Source: Porphyra umbilicalis
Taxonomy: Eukaryota > Rhodophyta > Bangiophyceae > Bangiales > Bangiaceae
Direction: 5' to 3'
NCBI GenBank assembly: GCA_002049455.2
Contig: KV918952.1
Location: forward strand, 1 to 64,000
DNA length: 64,000 nucleotides
A program made the translations under genes and the position numbers. The first letter of the stretch is position 1; every line of letters begins with the position of its first letter. Shown here one piece after another: positions 21,443-31,977 of the stretch. The notes under the pieces were generated by a model that did not search any database, was not told where the DNA came from, and saw only the letters and a list, made by a program, of their open reading frames with translations.

Positions 21443-24120
21443 TAAAGTGCCATTCTTTTTATTCGAGTTCCGCTTCGTGACGCTTGCGTACTCTTTGTCA
21501 CACGTTGGAACGGGCCCGCAGTCGTGCAATGTCGCGCACTGGCGCAATGTCGGCCTTCGATTGGGTGTGGAGTGGCAGATGGGCTATAGCGTCGGGGAAG
21601 ACAGCGCCGTCGGCGCCGCGGGGAGGAGGCGTGACGGGGGGCGGTGGGTGGGATGTGCGCACTGTGGCGCGCCGCCGCCGGACGGGCGGCCTAAAAAGGG
21701 CCGTTAGTGCCCTCCCCGCCGCTGCCGTCTGTTTCGTCTCTGCGGTTGCCGCCACTACCAACGACGCAACCACGTGCGCCGCTGCCCTACCAAATGGCGT
21801 GCGCCTAGGCGCGTCGGTCGTTGGTGCCATCAGGACGGCGTACCTTCTCTATTACGTGGGCGCCGCATACAGGGAGCGCCGCGCGCCCGGCGGCGGCCGG
21901 CGGCGGCGGCGCCACCCCGACGGGGCACCCCACCCACGCCGGAAGCGGCCGGAGGCCGGGCGCGTCGCGGAGCGTCGGCGAGGCGGTACGACTCGACCAG
22001 CGGCGGCGCCGATGCACGGAGGGTGCCGGACGTGGGGAAGCCCAGTCCGGATAAGGCGCCCGGGCGGGCCTGGCGGGGAAGCCCGGCGGGGAGGGGGCGC
22101 CACTGGGGTACGCTGACGCGGCGGCAGTGTGGGGGTGATGAGGGAAGAGAGGCTGGCGTCGGCGACTAGCCCTGACCCACGAAGGACAAGCGTTCAACAA
22201 CTCCACACGACTCCAGCACGGCGAGACGAGACCGTTCGCTCGCGCACTCCGACTATTCTCCCACCCAATCCCGCCGCTGCTGCGCCCGCTGCACGTCCTC
22301 GCCCGCCCTCCTCCACACTCTTTACTGTGACGTTGACGGTGACTTGTGAGCCGCGGTGGGGGGGAAGCCGCCGGCGCCGCCGCCAAGGACGCTGCCGTCT
22401 GCCCCGCCACTGCCGGCGCCCGACAGGGCGGCGCCCACCCCACAGCCGCTACCACCGATGTCTCTGCCACCGCAGACGACGAAGGCACCGCCTTCGCACG
22501 TGACGGCCAGTACCCCTTCGCCCCTGGCGGCAGGCATCCCTTCCCCTTCCTCATGATGTCCAGCATATTTCCGCCGCCGCCGGCAGCGAGCGTTTCCTCT
22601 GTCCCCTCCCATTGTCGCCCCGCACTTTGCCGCCGCCGCCGGCAGGCAGCACACGTTCCGCACCAGCGGTGGCCGCGCCAGCCTTGCCGCCTCCATGCGA
22701 CCGCCAGCCCCGTCGCCACGGCACAGCGGCAACGCGCACGGCGGGCGGCAACCCGTCCGCCGCGGCGCCGCCATGTGCCGACGCCCCCGACCGCGTGGCG
22801 TCGGCGACCGCCCGAGCCGCCGCACCCGCCACCCCCGACGCCAAAGCCGCCCGCGTCCACGCGTATCTGCTCGCCGCAGAGCGCCACCCCCATCGCCGGT
22901 GGCGAGCGGCAGAGTCGGTCCGTCTCCCCCCCGGCCCCCCCATCCCGCACCCTGCACCAACAGCGGCACCACCGCACGCCTCCGCCCCGACCGCCCCCCC
23001 CATCTGTCACCCTCCACCAACAGCGCCGCCCTCGCCCTCCTCCGCCGCCACTGCCACCCTCACTGCCACACCCGTCTGCCCCCCGCCCGTCCCATCCCTC
23101 GCCCTGCACCCACAGCGCCGCCCCCGCACGCCTCCGCCCCAACCGCCACCTCCACCGCCACCCCCATCGCCACGGCACAGCGGCAACGCGCACGGCGGGC
23201 GGCAACCCGTCCGCCGCGGCGCCGCCATGTTCCGACGCCCCCGACCGCGCATGTGTTGCCGACCGCCCGAGCCGCCGCACTCGCCATCCCCGACGCCATA
23301 GCCGCCCGCGTCCACGCGTATCTGCTCGCCGCAGAGCGGCACCCCCATCGCCGGTGGCGAGCGGCAGAGTCGGTCCGTCTCCCCCCCGCCCCCCCCATCC
23401 CGCACCCTGCACCAACAGCGGCACCACCGCACGCCACCGCCCCGACCGCCACCTGCACCGCCACCCCCATCGCCACGGCACAGCGGCAACGCGCACGGCG
23501 GGCGGCAACCCGCCTGCCGCGGCGCCGCTATGTTCCGACTCCTCCGACCGCGCGTGCGTCATCGACCGCCCGAGCCGCCGCACCCGCCACCCCCGACACC
23601 GAAGCCGCCCGCGTCCACGACCGTATCGGCTCGCCGCAGAGCGCCACGCCAATTGCCAGTGGCGACCGGTAGAGTCGGTCCGTCTCCCCCTCGCCCCCCC
23701 CATCTGTCCGCCCCCCCCATCTGTAGCCCTCCACCAATGGCGCCGTCCCCGGACGCCTCCGCCCCCGCCGCCACCTCCTTCGCCTCCCTCGTGGTCACCG
23801 CACAGCGGCAACGTGGCGCAACCCGGGCCGAACGCGGTGGGTGCGACGCACATCCTGAGTGCCCATCCCGGCCGGGCAATCGGCGATCGCCGCCTCATCT
23901 GTCACAACCGTCGCGGCTGCCGCAAGTGGCCCGGCCGCTGCCGTCTCCCACCACCGCGTCTGCCGTCGACGAAGCTGCCACCCAAAACGGCCGGCACTGT
24001 CAGCCGTCGACTCCGCGGCTGCTGCACGCCAGGCGCTGCCGCCGCCGCCGTCGCTGTCGTGGCGGCCGCGCCGGCCGTCGCCACTGCCTAAGCGGCTGCC
24101 GCGCCGAACAACGCCGTCGG
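21443..24120. repeat. GC-rich repeat block with units of about 300-450 bp
   Basis: The segment cggcacagcggcaacgcgca with its continuation recurs at about 22717, 23174 and 23475. The segment atctgctcgccgcagagcg recurs at about 22865, 23322 and 23628. A 697-codon frame on the minus strand (21805-23898) is an artefact of these repeats. No protein family is recognised. Confidence 0.7.
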
Positions 24121-26890
24121 GCGTCCCACGGGGGTGACATGCCCTGCCGTCGGGGCATCCCGCGGTAGCGGAGCCGTGATGGAGTGGGGGAGGAAGGGGC
24201 GGGGGGGGGTCGGTGAGGTCGTTGTTGCAGGGTTCGAGCGAACATGGGCTCTGGAGTGTGCGCGCATTGCGCAGGCACGGCCGCCGTCGCGGCCCCGGCC
24301 CGAGCCGGCGCCCGCGAGCAACCGCGGCCGGACCCCGTACGGTCGCCCGACCAGCGCCGGCGGCGGCCGCGTCGGCGAGGCCGCCGCTGCGTATGTGTCG
24401 GCAGAGCAGCTCAAAGCGTTTGCGACCGCGGCTTGGTCGCGTTGCGCAGCGGCGATGGCCGCCACTGCCGCCCCCGACGTCACGGGACAGCTATTCCGTG
24501 CGGCCGGCGGCGGCCAGCTTCGCCGCCATCGCACACGCGGGTGGCTCCATTGGTCTGTTCCCAAAGGGGACGAGGAGGGGCGGTCGTGTGCTTGTTCTTC
24601 ACGTCATCCTGAGCAGGCCGAAGGAGGGGTGGATCTTGTCCTCGTGGGAAACGGGCAGTAATAGTCGCTGTGGCTGTGGTTGTTGCGGCAGATATGAGGG
24701 CTATGAGGACGATAGAGCGTGGAAATAGTCGCGGTTGACGTGATACGCGCGAGTGGTGACGAAAATGTCGGGAACTGTCGGCCATGGCATGTGGCCATTT
24801 ATAGACGGCCACCACGAGAGAGCTCAGCAATAAAGCATGTCCTATCAGCGAGGGCAATCTCAACAAGGGCTAGCAGATGTAGCATGCGCGCGACGACTGG
24901 CACCGAACGACGGCATCGGGTCAGAATCCGTCAAAGAATGGCCGGCTGCCACAAACATACCACAAGAGTATGGAAGAGCTTGTGCAATGCGGCATTTGCA
25001 CGACAGTCCGACAGCGCCAGTCTGCGATTGACGCGTTCAGGGGGCGTGTAGAGGGATGAACGGGGTGGCGCGGAGGAATATCGTGCCCGCGATGGAGCAG
25101 CACCGGGACGGGGGTCGGCCAGGTCGACGACCAGGCATGGTCAAACTGCCAAAACATTACGACGCGCGCCTTGCGCTCGTCCGTCGCACCTTCTCTGCAA
25201 TCTCGCGGCTCCGAGCGCTCGGGTTCACAAAAAATTGGCCTCAAACGGTCCGGCGATGATCGAAAGGACGATCGGTCGGTGAAACACATCGACACGGCCA
25301 GAGATCTGTTCCCATTGTCGCTCCCGGCTGATGGGAAAGCGTCAAATCCGCCCTTCCAACTCGAAAAGCAATTGGCAGTGGTGGAATGGATCGACTTGGG
25401 CAAAGTGTCTTTCTCACCACAAGGCCATGCTGCAGGCTCGTGACCAAAACAGAGTCTCCGACGCCGTGGACGCTTCCACTGGCGAGGCAGCAGTGGCGAC
25501 GTGGCGACCACCACCAAGGCCGCAGACCCGCCGCCGCTGCACTCACACCAGCCAGCCGCCCCCCGTCGCCCAGAGTGCGGTGACGCCCGCCGCCGCCGCC
25601 CGCCGCCGCCGTGTTGCCGTGGCCTCGGCGCGGCAGCGCGGCGGTGCCTGCCGTCCCGGCATCTTTCGCGCCACAGAGCATCGACAGCAGCTGTTGCCGC
25701 CACCTCGTGGTGTCTCCCCGTTCGTTGTGTATTGATCGCGCGGCGACATTGTTCCAAACTGCTTGCACGCACGCCGTACGGATCGAAGCCACCTGGTTGT
25801 CATTTTCAGTCTGCTCTGCGGGTGGCCATCGCGATGTACCACGCGCACAGACCAAGGGCGAGAAGGGTCTTCCTCTGTTTTTTTTTATACCCCCCTGCGA
25901 CATCGGAATTCCTCGTCGCTCGACCCACACGGATGTCGCGACTCGTCCGATCGATTGTTGTGCACTAGCGGTCGATTGCTGGATCGTCATTCGGCTCAGA
26001 AGGCACGAGTATTGAACTACTCGAAAGCACTGGACATAACTCCAGTGGTACGTTTCAATCATTCCAACATTTCTCGACATTTTCATGTGTTCGCTCCATG
26101 TTGACGTGGTGATGCCTCCCGGCTTCACCTCTGCCAAGCAGCTTCGCCCAGACACAGCCGCTGATGATGGTCCTTGGTCTCTAACTGTGACGTGCCACGT
26201 CACGTTGCCTCGGGACGGAGGAGAGAGGTCGGGGCTAGTCATGCACTAACAGTTTCTCCTGGCCGACGCGGCGACTGAGGCCGCCAGGCGCGCGCGTCTG
26301 ATACCGGGAGGTGATATATCGCCATTTTTGTGCCGTGCACTTCGTCCATACTTTTTTTCTCATACTCGCTGTCCTTTTCTGCAGGTTTGGTCACCTGGCG
26401 GCGCTTCCGGTCGGCTCGAAAAATGTCACAGAGATAGGGAAAAGGCACAAGATATTCTTCTTTTTGTCCAATGTAAGAGGGCGCGGTGACCCGCTCACGA
26501 GCGGCCCGGACGGTCCTGTAAGCCGGGACGTCCGGCAGGTCTCGCGGCCGTCACAGTTGGTCGGTGCGTCACTAGCGGTGTGCACCTGTTCCTCTGCTCC
26601 CCTCTGTCCCTCACGAACCTTGAGGAGCGCCGCGCGGCCCTCGTACTCGCCCTTTCTCCCGTCGGCGTCGCCTGTGGGACGGCGGTCTGTGCCCGTCGTT
26701 GGTGGCAGTCGCGGTGTAGGCGCCGTTACGTGTCGCGGGGACATGCCGTCTGTCACTGGCGTGCGGCGGGACGAAGATGCGCACGGCACGACGGTAAGGT
26801 AGCGTCTGGGCGGCACGAGTATTTTAGGCGTCTGCGCGCGACGGTTGTAGACGCAAGGACGCGGCAGAGTGACTGCCGTGGGACAGACGG
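24121..26890. other. Unassigned stretch without a convincing gene
   Basis: Several short frames exist on both strands but none has an identifiable domain. The GC content drops between about 24.7 and 26.6 kb. A frame at 24213-24728 contains GGSIGLFPKGTRR, which superficially resembles an acyltransferase motif (see rejected items). Confidence 0.35.
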
Positions 26891-27800
26891 CGGTCGCTGC
26901 CACTGCTGCGCCGCCGCCGCCGACCCGCGAACCATGTGCTGCGGCGACGGCAAAGTCGCCCGCCGGCAGTTGCGCCGTCGCGAACCGACGCCTTGCGCAG
27001 CAACGCCGCCACGCTCGGCGCCAGCAGTGCGGCGGCGTTCTCCCACCGCACTGTCTCCCCCCTTCCTGCCCCCGCCCTCCTCGTTTCGGCCGCCGCGCAC
27101 GCGCGCGCCGTTTGTTGGGTGCCCGGACGGGACCGCGCTGCCTGGGCGATGGCGGTGGCGACGGCGGCCGGCCGTGGTTCCTTCTCGACCTGTCAAGGCA
27201 CCGTACAGTGCAGCAGTGGACCGCCTCTCCCCCTTTTCCCGCTCGGACGGAGCCAGCTTCGCTGTACATCAGCCAACTCGCCACGCGTCCGACGCTGGGC
27301 CAACACCGGGCGGCCCGCGTGCCGTTGAGGCAATGAGGACAGACGCGGCAGCGGCGCCGCGTCGCTGTCCGGAGCCGCCGAGGCGGCGGCGGCCGGAGCT
27401 GGGGTGGCGCCGCTCACCGGTGGCCGCGACGGTGTTGGTCAGCTGTCCAGCCGCCGCGCGGCCGCGCCACCCTTGTCGGTCACGACGCCGTCAGCGCCGT
27501 CCGGCGTCTCGGCGGCGGCCGCCCAATCAGCGGCCGCTAAGCCCGCCGTGGCGGATGCGCTAGCGGCGCCACAGCCCTTTGCTGCCCGTCCCGCCGTCGC
27601 CGCGCAATTGCGTTGGCCGCCCAAGCCGCCAGCTTCGCCGCCGCCGTCGTGACCGGCGCGCCAGGCGGTGTCGACGGCGCAGACGACCACGCTATCTTGC
27701 TAGCGGCGTCACCTTCAGGCGCGTCAGCGCCCGGTGGCGACTGTGGCTTTGCTTTCGACACAGGGCCCTCCGTTTCAGGGCCCGCGGGTCCGGGCAGGTG
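26891..27800. repeat. Third fragment of the cassette GC-rich satellite region
   Basis: The part around 27405-27550 (gcgccgctcaccggtggccg, then gccgtcagcgccgtccggc and gcccaatcagcggccgc) matches 9540-9665 and 38110-38240. The part around 27030-27110 resembles 9345-9440 (ctctcccgcc and ggccgcgcacgc). It is a diverged piece of the region that lies between genes (b) and (c) in the cassettes, here without those genes. Confidence 0.6.
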
Positions 27801-29019
27801 GTGGCTGGTGGTGCGTTTGGATGGGGGCATCTTCGTGGCGGCGGCGCACTCGGTGACGTCGGCTGCCGTGGCGGCGGCGCTCTCTGCGGCCTCGGCCGCC
27901 GTGACGTTGGGCGCGGCGGCAGCGCCGTTGGCGGACGGCGCCGCGCCTGGTTGCGGCACGGCGCGTGGCGCGGCCGGTGTCGTGAAACTCCCCCCCCCCC
28001 CCCCTGCGAGTTGCGCGTCACGCGGGGTGAAGCACCTCCGGCACGTGGCGGCCGCGCCGGCGGCGGCGGTTCTCGGGGGCGCACCGCGGGGGCTGTCGCT
28101 GCCATTATCCGGTGGCATGTCAAGCGCGCCTACTGAGCGTGGTGGCGCCCCCGCCCCCCACTAATGCCGCCCTTCCCCCCCCCCGCCCACTATCCAGGCC
28201 CGGACGGCTGTCCCGGCCGGGTTGCGGGCTGGGTCTAGGGGCGGTGGTGGTCCGTAAGGCGGCGGCGCCGCTTCATTGAGGGGCGCCATCGGTGCCGCCG
28301 CCGGCGTGCGCGGCCGCTGGCGGCGGCGCGGCGGCGCGGCGGCGGTGGCGGGAGCAGGCGCCGCCGCGCCGCTGCTGTGACCGCCGCTACCGGTGGTCGG
28401 TCGGCTGTCGTCTGCGGCAGCCCCCCCCCCTTCTTACCTTTCCCCCCCCCCCCAGTCAGCGTTCGCCGATCGTCAACGCCCAGGCGATGGGCGGGCGCCG
28501 GCAGACGCACAAGAGTCGGCAGCAGCGGTGGCGGCGATCGTCGCCGCCTCTTTGGCGGCGGCGGCGGCAGCACGAACGTCGCGGCGCCCGCCGCGGGGTG
28601 ACGGGTCGGTCCCGCCCACGTCGGGGACTTGACGGCGTCCTCGCCCCTTTCGGCGGCCCCCCTTGCTGTGGACGCGGCGGCTGGCAGCGCCGCTGCGGGG
28701 GAAATGTGCCCCCCCCCGCCCCCCCCCCCCACGGACTGTCAACGCCAGACCGCCGCCGGGGCGCCCGCGCGGTCGTCCGAATGGTACTGTATTGATAGGA
28801 TGGCTGCCAAGAGTAAAGCGCAACACGCAAGTACAGGCGCACACCACGCAATGAAAGAACACAAACGCGAACGAGCTGCAATCGCAAACAAAACACAGAA
28901 AGACATCCCATGCTCACATCATAGGCGAGAACAGCTTCGCAGTAGGGTACCACCAGACGGCATCCCACACCACACACACACCCACACCGGCTCCCACACC
29001 ACACACACACACGAAACAG
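27801..29019. other. Spacer left of cassette copy 2, with a CA-rich tract
   Basis: GC-rich sequence with poly-C runs up to about 28780 is followed by balanced sequence. A cacaca-rich tract lies at about 28968-29021. No reliable gene is seen; a 183-codon frame at 27613-28164 has no recognisable domain. The left edge of the duplicated cassette cannot be fixed, because copy 1 runs off the window at the corresponding point. Confidence 0.45.
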
Positions 29020-30026
29020 CTAGCGGGCAGGCTCACTTCGATCGGCAGGGCGAGCAGGACCTTTCCCCTTAAGAGACGGCGGGTTGCAGGCGTGGTCGAA
29101 AAACGCATCCGCAGACGCACAGAGAGTCAGGCAACGCGGGCACTCTAGCCACGGGCGCGCGCCAGGCGGCACGATGAGCGTCGTCGGTACGCCCGACGAG
29201 CTCGACCCACGCGAGCAACCGACGTCGTCGGCGCCGCCTGCGTCGCCACCGTCCCGCCGCACCGACCGACTGCCACACCCGTAGCGCATCCCCCCGCTTC
29301 GCGACCGGTCGCCCACATCCCCGGTGCTCAAGCGCCTGCGCTGCGATGCACCGCCAGCGTCTCCACCGTCATAAGCCCGCTGGCCGACATGCGCGGCACC
29401 ACCAGCCACTCGAGTACCGCAACCAGCGACGCCCGCGCCGGGGCCAGCAGCCGGAGCCGAGGCAGCGGCCGGGGAGCCACGGGCATCAGCAGCGGTGTAC
29501 GAGCGATGGCGGACGCCCGCGTTGGTCACGTTGTTGCCGTAATTGTTGTTGTTGTCGCTGCCATTGCCGCCATTCCGTTGATGGTCGTCTCGGTGCTGCA
29601 GGCGCCCTCCATCGACGCCGGCGTCCTCCTCTGCGGCCTGCAACAGGACCGCGAACTGCGCGTCGTCGTCCCCAGTGCGCCGCACCTCCGCCAGAGCTTC
29701 CCGAAGACGCGGGACGAGAGGGGCGGTTTGTTCGAGCCGCCCGGCTTCGCGAAGGCGCCCGATGGCGCGGCGATGACGAGAACCATTCACGTGCATGAAG
29801 AGGCTCGTGGCCGCATCGTTATGGGCCGCGCACAGGGGGCACATCCAACGCGTCGTCCGGTCGGTCGACGCAGGGGGCGACTCGGTCGCGGCCTGAAGAC
29901 GACGGTGCTTCGTGCCCCGCACGTGCTGCTCCCAAGTCGATATCCCCGACAGCATCATGGCACAAAGATGGCACTCGACGAACCCACGTTGGTCAGGGGG
30001 AGGGGGGGGGGAGGAGCGGCAGCCAT
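29020..30026 (-). CDS. U1-type zinc-finger protein, cassette copy 2
   Basis: This is the full-length counterpart of the gene at 1-989. The stop is at 29020. It has two C-x2-C-x12-H-x5-H fingers (HVRGTKHRR and HVNGSRHRR endings), an Asn/Gly/Arg-rich linker with NGGNGSDNNNNYGNN, and a C-terminal CPRCLTLCASADAFFDHAC knuckle followed by a short basic tail. The ATG matching the copy-1 start lies at 30024-30026 but is separated from the zinc-finger frame by a run of ten C whose length differs from copy 1. The first in-frame Met would be at 29958 and would drop the first Cys pair. A one-base error or polymorphism in the C run is the simplest reading. It is roughly 80% identical in protein to copy 1 over the shared part. 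Confidence 0.75.
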
Positions 30027-30760
30027 CTCAACGTTACGGGAGGGCGACACTCAGATAAAAGGGAAAGATGTGGAGAGCAGAGACAAAGGGCGCGGAGAAG
30101 CGGAGAGCAACAATACCTCCAGCAGACGGGCGCTGGCGACAAGACAACACCGCCAGCCGACATGCACAGGCGCCCTGGCTCGACCACGTCAGCCGAGTGT
30201 TGCGCCCAGCACGCGAGCTGCGTGCACGCTGCCCGGACCTCGGCGGCAAAGTCGGACTCACGCCACGTTCAAAATTAGTCAACTATACAATCACGTACTT
30301 GCATAAATGTAATTATGTCGATGTGTCCAATAGAATCATAGGACATGTCACCGTCCGCGACTCTGCAACAATTTGTGTCCATTCGAGTTGTTCGTGCATC
30401 CATCGCCGGCGGCAGCCCTCACCATCCGCCATCCTCCCGCACCGATTCCCCACGGACGACACGGCCGCACGCAACGAGCCCACCGAACGACCTGACAACA
30501 TCCACGCGTGGCGATGCGCGGCGGCAGTTGATTGTCAAGCGGCCGCGGATGTGAGCGCGTTGAGACGCGGGCGACCGGGGGAGCACACGCGCCATGGGGG
30601 TCTCGAGCTGTACGCGGGAGTGGTCGATGAGACGCGGGCGACCGGGGGAGCACACGCGCCATGGGGGTATCGAGCTGTACGCGGGAGTAGTCGGCGGCCC
30701 GCGTGGCGGCGGTGGCATGAGCCGCGGAGCCGCGGCAGAGACCGCAGAAGAGAGGGCGGG
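30027..30760. promoter_or_regulatory. Conserved upstream region of the zinc-finger gene, copy 2
   Basis: No gene is seen. About 30243-30450 match 1206-1420, including the AT-rich stretch. A 67-bp unit starting gagacgcgggcgaccggggg is repeated at about 30562 and 30629. Confidence 0.4.
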
Positions 30761-31625
30761 CGCGGCCGTTGCCACTGGTAGGCGCACCCACCGCTTCTCC
30801 CGCCCCCCCCTCACCGGCACCCGGCCGCGCCGCCGACCACCACAGCGGCGGCAGCGACTGACAAGGAGACGGCGGGCGCGGTTGGTGCCACTGGTGGGCG
30901 CACCCTCCGCTTCTCCCGCCCCCCCCCCGCCGACACCCGGCCGCGCCGCCAACCACCGCAGCGGCCGCAGCGACTGACGAGTGGACGGCTTGCGCGGTTG
31001 GTGCCACTGGTTGGCGCACCCTCCGCTTCTCCCCCCCCCCCCCCCCCGAAACCCGGCCGCGCCGCCGACCACTACAGCGGCGGCAGCGACCGACGAGTAG
31101 ACGGCGGGCGCGGTTGGTGCCACTGGTGGGTGCACCCACCGCTTCTCCCGCCCCCCCCCTCACCGACACCCGGCCGCGCCGCCGACCACCACAGCGGCGG
31201 CAGCGACTGACAAGGAGACGGCGGGCGCGGTTGGTGCCACTGGTGGGCGCACTCTCCGCTTCTCCCGCCCCCCCCCGCCGACACCCGGCCGCGCCGCCAA
31301 CCACCACAGCGGCCGCAGCGACTGACGAGTGGACGGCGGGCGCGGTTGGTGCCACTGGTTGGCGCACCCTCCGCTTCTCCCCCCCCCCCCCCCCGACACC
31401 CGGCCGCGCCGCCGACCACTACAGCGGCGGCAGCGACCGACGAGTAGACGGCGGGCGCGGTTGGTGCCACTGGTGGGTGCACCCACCGCTTCTCCCGCCC
31501 CCCCCCACCGACACACGGCCGCGCCGCCGACCACTACAGCGGCGGCAGCGACTGACGAGGAGACGGCGGGCGCGGTTGGTGCCACTGGTGGGTGCACCCA
31601 CCGGTTCTCCCGCCCCCCCCCGCCG
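30761..31625. repeat. Minisatellite, about 115-bp unit, 7-8 copies
   Basis: The segment gcgcggttggtgccactgg recurs at about 30877, 30990, 31107, 31225, 31342, 31455 and 31570, i.e. every 113-118 bp. Length variation sits in the poly-C run of each unit. It occupies the same place as the 114-bp array of copy 1, but I see no convincing sequence similarity. Confidence 0.88.
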
Positions 31626-31977
31626 ATGCTGCGATACGTTGCCGGGCCCCCCAGCGCCAGCCGCGACCGACGCGGCGAGTGCGCATGGTGTCGGCGTCGT
31701 GCTGTCGTCGCCACTAGTGGGCGCACCCAGCGCCTCTCCCGCCCTCATCCCGCCGTCGCTGCGATACGCCGCCGCGCGCCACAGCGCCAGCCGCGTCCGA
31801 CACGGCGAGTGCCTATGGTCTCGGCGTCGTGCGGTCATCGCCTCCTCGTCGAGAGAGAGTTTCTCGCCGGCCTGTTCCATGCGGGTGTTATGGGAAGACC
31901 TCCTGACTCGAATGGTTTCCTCCTCCTCATATGCCTACTCGACTCTTGGCCAAAGGCCCTCTGAAATAAAGTAAAGG
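31626..31977. other. Spacer at the 3' side of the copy-2 E(z) gene
   Basis: Two imperfect repeats of about 125 bp (gcgccagccgcg[at]ccgac and tcggcgtcgtg) lie at about 31650-31840. No gene is seen. Confidence 0.45.

Noticed and set aside
21805-23898. 697-codon minus-strand frame as a gene
   Set aside because: It is built of 300-450-bp repeats, Gly/Arg/Trp-rich, and competes with equally long plus-strand frames over the same DNA.
24213-24728. Possible lysophospholipid acyltransferase (GGSIGLFPKGTRR)
   Set aside because: The motif resembles FPEGTRS, but the preceding HxxxxD motif and the rest of the fold are not seen, and the frame is short and low-complexity.
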